Assembly: GCA_012862575.1 (NCBI GenBank)
Contig: BLSF01000053.1
Location: 1 to 64,000, forward strand
DNA length: 64,000 nucleotides
From: Parietichytrium sp. I65-24A
Taxonomy: Eukaryota > Sar > Bigyra > Thraustochytrida > Thraustochytriidae
Direction of reading: 5' to 3'
In this document: positions 60,901-64,000 of the stretch, piece after piece
Position numbering within the stretch: the stretch's first letter is position 1
Layout: every line of letters begins with the position of its first letter
Notes under the pieces: model-generated
The model's input: the letters and a program-made list of their open reading frames with translations, nothing else
What the model was told of the DNA's origin: nothing
Databases searched by the model: none
Made by a program: the position numbers and the translations under genes

Positions 60901-61642
60901 ACAAGGTCAAAGAGCTCAGGTCTGGCAGCGCGCTATTATTTCCGAATGGAGACGGATAGCTCTTCCCGCCACCAGAGTAAGATTCGCGAAATGAGAACGA
61001 ATTACTGCTATGGTTCTGGTTGCTAAATCCGCTGTTGCTACTACCATTGCCTTGCTGTCCTGGGACCCTCAGTTCATTACTCTGACCATCAAAGTAGCCC
61101 GGGGACTGGAAATGTTGGCGCTGGGGCTGATCGGAAGCCGGCCGTCCCATGTGCATATTCATACTATTCTGGTTCTGGAACATAGTTTGCTCCGAACGGT
61201 ACGGGAAGTGCATAGGCACGCGTTGTTGTTGCTGCTGACTTGGCGGTGCTGCACGGCCTTGGCGAAACGGTTGACTTTCGTAGGGGTGTGTTTGGCCAGC
61301 TGCAGTTGTAAATCCAGGAGGCATGGAGGTTTCACTGCCCTGCGCAAAAGAAGGCATGTGCTGCTGTTGCTGCTGTCCTTCATTTTGGAACATAAGCGAG
61401 CTTGCGTCCGAGCTGCTGCCATGGCTTTCAATCGAAAAGGCAGGATTTTCTCGAGAAGAAGGCTGATTAAGTGGCGGGGCCCGTGGAAAATGCGCGAACA
61501 AGTCCCTGTCAACGTCAAACGAGGGTTCTGGGTGCTGCGCGGCCCCAAGGGGGTGCTGCTGTCTCACGAAACCCGGGGGCGCTTGACCATTTTGCTGATT
61601 CCAGAATGGGTCTCCCCTCCCTCCAGAGTTGGAGCTCGCCAT
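57932..61642 (-). CDS. Cid1/TUT-type nucleotidyltransferase with SKICH-like domain
   Basis: 1236 aa from MASSNSGGRGD (61642); the frame is open to an ATG at 61693 but the later one has the better context. The first ~400 residues are Gln/Ser/Pro-rich. Residues about 425-580 look SKICH-like: an Ig-type beta domain with FDWVGLFRAR and GVGQYNFRYFRG. A coiled segment follows. The catalytic part (about 880-1235) has the pol-beta motif FGSSVNNFGTADSDLDLCL with two Asp, the third Asp in LDLDCDICIDN, then VRQLAYIIKRWTKARRINNP and a PAP-associated region (SPVGELLIRFFWSLAF). The enzyme would add U or A to RNA 3' ends. The nucleotide cannot be told from the sequence. The SKICH-like assignment rests on two motifs. 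Confidence 0.85.
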   Translation of the reverse strand: MASSNSGGRGDPFWNQQNGQAPPGFVRQQHPLGAAQHPEPSFDVDRDLFAHFPRAPPLNQPSSRENPAFSIESHGSSSDASSLMFQNEGQQQQQHMPSFAQGSETSMPPGFTTAAGQTHPYESQPFRQGRAAPPSQQQQQRVPMHFPYRSEQTMFQNQNSMNMHMGRPASDQPQRQHFQSPGYFDGQSNELRVPGQQGNGSSNSGFSNQNHSSNSFSFRESYSGGGKSYPSPFGNNSALPDLSSLTLSAGPNVSSHYDSSQQQGGHPQWPAQFSPSPQVSNPQRFQHAPSPPTQQRPQPQVLPSTRTGPANLRADEFYGGRVQGVTTMHELEQQMMSAKSRDAFHGEQHIPQHQSSQNPALSGQNGPAGKEVSRLVSFGIALKEDETPEFSEKQHKRSQLESDPQAPRSQEPVESDKADRKAARTARFLWQPVGSMSVAPAQTGPNQFIQVNWTLPADAVLPSSYSKNSGDMHGAFDWVGLFRARTRVDASDGFILSRDVNGRSQLDPRTGLIHGSMRLRTPRGVGQYNFRYFRGAQAGNDDADQVSKRDAMLPLARSNTVRVEVQGADMFEALDFVQRNLSDRRKLSNATLQFATLLRQLRTLRSPFQDPSNSGSSNFGRNNDRGSGRNQAFPSSSYTPADQEMKLFSELWNTVGNCVQNVQQRCADLSAAIDQEEALVEERRKELMALNSARDRASSKFDESSAGEDFVPLTGGDDDEDDPLGLPQGNLSEEDLAKWKDSKERLVAAERSSRQNIRDRAALSSSLRAVLFSFLTNSALGGALGPRERSRAEAILDLYCPVEEVFFATPQELVLHFAKDFEMRFFESPRELRFCVDFGHPSFQRRIASIQEQMGTILRATIPPPSVEQERLAFIAELQKVVNRASERWACDARIVPFGSSVNNFGTADSDLDLCLVIYPRGSRWPDAIHEESPTVEDGAPTPEQAVTDLAAVLSSSGFEDVDDSRKTARIPILQFRSPQLDLDCDICIDNRLAIRNTLLLRTYSIADPRVRQLAYIIKRWTKARRINNPAQRTLSSYGYVLVLINFLQQLQVPILPPLQSLPPNWDGITVAEEESAQLPVVIAQSNDGKQHNTYFYGDPQSHIFANAQASQEAIHKLRAFGARNQSPVGELLIRFFWSLAFGFDWRRYVVGIRDLNLVTKETKASEDSWKLHQRIAIEDPFEVGYDVAHVVRDREFKLMRNEFVRAYAILSGCSTNASASSATNLIELLCESRPE

Positions 61643-62844
61643 GCGGCAAAAACGTGTGCGGCCGAAAGACGCACAGTTAAAGGCAAGATGCAATCGATCC
61701 CGGTATTTCAGCAGCTTGGCGTTTCACCGAGAGAAATGTTTCGGAGCAACCCCAAAACCGTCTCTCCTTTCCTTTCCACTCCTCGCCTGTTGTATCTTTC
61801 GAGCTCCTGACCGGCCAATTCCAGACTCCCGGAGCGCAGGAGAAGAACAGTTGTTAAAAGACTAAGAGCAGCGCGAAGCGGAGTGCTTGACGCTCGCTCG
61901 CCACACCGATCGAAGCGCCTTATATAACGCGCGAAACTGGCCCTCTCGTCTTCGCTCGGATACTCTGATACTCTGATATTCTGATATTCTATCTTCCGCT
62001 CTCTTTCTTTCTTTCCGCCCAACCTGCCGTGACCGCGACTGCGACCGTGACTGAGTAGCAGGCCGACTCTGCGCACGCGAAGGAACACAAGGAACGCGAG
62101 GAACTTGAGCAGTTCAAACTGTTCAAACTGTTCAAACGATCCGATGTGGTGGGCCGTCGCATGCCCTGGCAGACAACACACAACACCCACTGTTGCGACC
62201 ATGGCGAATGCCGACAAATTGATTGTATAACCATGATCAGTAACTTACTGTTAGCCAGTTGGTGCTACCAACGAGTACTAGCGCCAGTAGGGATAGCTAG
62301 CTTTGGTAGTACTCACAATCAGTAGCTCGGAGAGAAAACAGCCTTAGCGTACTTAGCGTAGGTGTACTAGGGGAGTTGCGTAATAACGGTGTCAGTAGGG
62401 GGGTGAGCGAGGCCAACGAATAGAGAACTGGTCTTTATGAAGAACAGAGAGCTGCTCCCCAGGATGACTGGCGTTGCCAGCCTGAGCCAGTGGAAGTGGC
62501 AGTGGCACTCACTAAATGTCTCATTTGCTCACTCACTCACTCACTCACTCACTCACTTGCTCACTCAGGTGCTCACTGCGGTGCCTTTGAATGATCACTT
62601 CCATTCGCAACAGAGTGGTTTTCAGAGTAGTTGAGACTCGTCAGACTCGTGAGGCACGCCCCGCGTCCACGTCGCCGCCAGCTGCAGTCGTCTGCAGTCG
62701 TCTGCAGTGCTCTTCAGCATTCTTCAGCGCACTGAACGGCCGTCGCGCGAAACGGGAGGAGAAGAAAAGAGAGGACTGAAGGAGTGCAGCAACGAGGGTA
62801 AGTGCTCGCGGTCGCACAAGAGCACACGGAGCACACAGAGCGAA
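61643..62844. other. Divergent intergenic region TUTase / RRM protein
   Basis: Contains TTCAAACTGTTCAAACTGTT (62115-62134), short GATATTCTGATATTCT words near 61975, and (CACT)n at 62523-62557. No gene recognised. A (TCTT)-rich run near 61990 is GA-rich on the TUTase sense strand. Confidence 0.5.
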
Positions 62845-64000
62845 ATGGCAAGGGACTCTGACGCCGCGAGCGTCTCTTCTTCTTCATCTTCTTCGTCTTC
62901 TTCGTCTTCGTCTTCATCATCTTCGTCGGGAGACGAGGGCACCGGGCCAGTTCTCCTCAAGGGCTCGAAGCGTAGTGACCCCCAGCCAGAAAATCAGTCG
63001 GTTCCGCAAGAAGGGTCTCGGAGCGAAGCAGAAGCAGAAGCAGAAGCAGATGCTCAAGTAGAAGCAGAGCCAAGCACAGTCCCTGCAGCAACCGCAGACG
63101 TAGACGAAGAAGGACAGTTGGAACAACAGAAGGGCGAAGGAGAAGAGGTTCAAGGAGAGAAGACGAAAAAGAAGAAAAAGACCCGCCGCGGGAAGAAGCG
63201 CAAGCGCACTGCGGATGATGACAATGCTGACGAGAAGGGCGAGGAAACTGCCAATGGCGAGAACGGAGACGACGACGAGTCTTTCGAAAAGCACATCGTC
63301 TTTGTGGGCCAGCTGCCATTCACCGTAAAGGCGTATCAGGTGGAAGAGCATCTGAAGCGAAATGGTTGTTTTGGCATCAAGGCAATCCGCCTTCTGACAG
63401 ACAAAAAGACTAAACGTTCCCGCGGAATTGCCTTTGTTGAGCTCAACACTTCGAAAGACCTCGTGTTGGCTCTCCGCTGCCATCACACGAGAATGTTTGG
63501 TCGGATGATCAACGTGGAGCGCACATGTGGAGGTGGTGGCAACTCGTCCAAGAGAAAAGACAAGCTAGAAACTCTTCGGAGCATGCAGAATGTCAAAGTG
63601 GAGCGGGAGGTCAAGTCCAAAATCGGCGAGCTCATCGCAGAAAACCCTCAGACCGGCATTCGGCTGGATGACTTTGACGACAGGGCGATCGAGACGCTGG
63701 GAACCTTTCCCCGTGATGTGATGGAGATTATCGTCTCCGATTTTTTGAAAACCAACACAAACCTTGATAGCATAAACAACCGCTCAGCCTGGCTCATGGG
63801 CATCATCAAGCGGTATAGGTCCAAGTTACAATCTGGGGAAAGTTTCAAGGAGGAAGAGGACTCTAAAGGCAACGATCGCCGTGGAGGCGGTGGCCGAGGC
63901 GGTGGCCGTGGAGGCGGTCGAGGCGGAAGAGGAGGTCGCGGTGGCCGTGGGGGCGGCCGTGGAGGCGGCGGAGACTTTGATCGGAAACGCAGGAGGGTCG
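62845..64000 (+). CDS. RRM protein with hnRNP-Q-type acidic domain and RGG tail (runs off the right edge)
   Basis: The frame is open from the ATG at 62845 to the window end (385 codons). A poly-Ser stretch (residues 10-28) and acidic/basic low-complexity region (KKKKKTRRGKKRKR, a nuclear-localisation-like run) lead to one RRM (about 150-225): RNP2 IVFVGQLPF, RNP1 RSRGIAFVEL. Residues about 250-330 resemble the hnRNP Q/R acidic domain (IRLDDFDDRAIETLG, then NNRSAWLMGIIKRYR). An RGG/GGR box starts at about 350. The RRM also resembles nucleolar Nop12/RBM34 types. A role in nucleolar or nuclear RNA handling is inference. The 3' end is outside the window. Confidence 0.85.
   Translation, partial: MARDSDAASVSSSSSSSSSSSSSSSSSSGDEGTGPVLLKGSKRSDPQPENQSVPQEGSRSEAEAEAEADAQVEAEPSTVPAATADVDEEGQLEQQKGEGEEVQGEKTKKKKKTRRGKKRKRTADDDNADEKGEETANGENGDDDESFEKHIVFVGQLPFTVKAYQVEEHLKRNGCFGIKAIRLLTDKKTKRSRGIAFVELNTSKDLVLALRCHHTRMFGRMINVERTCGGGGNSSKRKDKLETLRSMQNVKVEREVKSKIGELIAENPQTGIRLDDFDDRAIETLGTFPRDVMEIIVSDFLKTNTNLDSINNRSAWLMGIIKRYRSKLQSGESFKEEEDSKGNDRRGGGGRGGGRGGGRGGRGGRGGRGGGRGGGGDFDRKRRRV

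Noticed and set aside
1-64000. tRNA, rRNA, snRNA genes or CRISPR arrays
   Set aside because: I scanned by eye for T-loop, U6 and 5S-like words and for spaced repeats and found none I could support; a covariance-model search would be decisive.

Overview
The window is nuclear DNA from a flagellated, mitochondriate microbial eukaryote. It has GT-AG introns, a cytosolic uL23 gene, a mitochondrial-type uL1 gene, spliceosomal/snoRNP proteins (LSM7, SNU13), a PP2A B56 subunit, a Spg1-type GTPase and an axonemal dynein intermediate chain (DNAI3/WDR63). The TmcB-like PAS membrane protein, the large NLRC3-like leucine-rich-repeat (LRR) genes and the compact, mostly intron-poor GC-rich genes fit a heterotrophic stramenopile. 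A labyrinthulomycete/thraustochytrid is my best guess, but this is inference and not proven by any single marker.

Region 1-9.9 kb is accessory in character. Two LRR genes lie head to head at the left edge: a minus-strand one cut by the window edge, and a whole one at 1892-5337. Each LRR is encoded by one exon, usually exactly 84 nt, with all introns in phase 2. Part of the array is a recent tandem amplification of 184-185 bp exon+intron units. The next 4.6 kb holds an inverted degenerate copy of the LRR gene's 3' flank, a transposase-like fragment, a tandem-duplicated non-coding segment and decayed coding remnants. A second, older 20-exon LRR gene with the same 84-nt exon rule lies at 47012-50186.

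From about 9.9 kb onward the window is ordinary dense gene space, dominated by divergent gene pairs: uL1m/77-aa membrane protein, RPL23A/LSM7, TRMO/PTGR2-like, NOP53/B56, phosphatase/SPG1, SNU13/zinc-finger protein, TUTase/RRM protein. Several genes serve RNA and ribosome function: uL1m, uL23, LSM7, NOP53, SNU13, a tRNA-A37 methyltransferase, a nucleotidyltransferase, and an RRM-RGG protein cut by the right edge. GA-rich tracts on the sense strand lie close upstream of many start codons.

The most unusual proteins are a selenocysteine lyase/cysteine desulfurase fused to an AlaX-type Ala-tRNA editing domain (21644-23758), a dual-specificity phosphatase with a 1.2-kresidue tail and an IQ-like motif (39322-43593), and a Cid1-type nucleotidyltransferase carrying a SKICH-like domain (57932-61642). 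RPL23A and LSM7 have extreme micro-exons: a terminal exon coding only Ile-stop and an initial exon that is only ATG. TRMO appears to carry a one-base frameshift at a C4 run.
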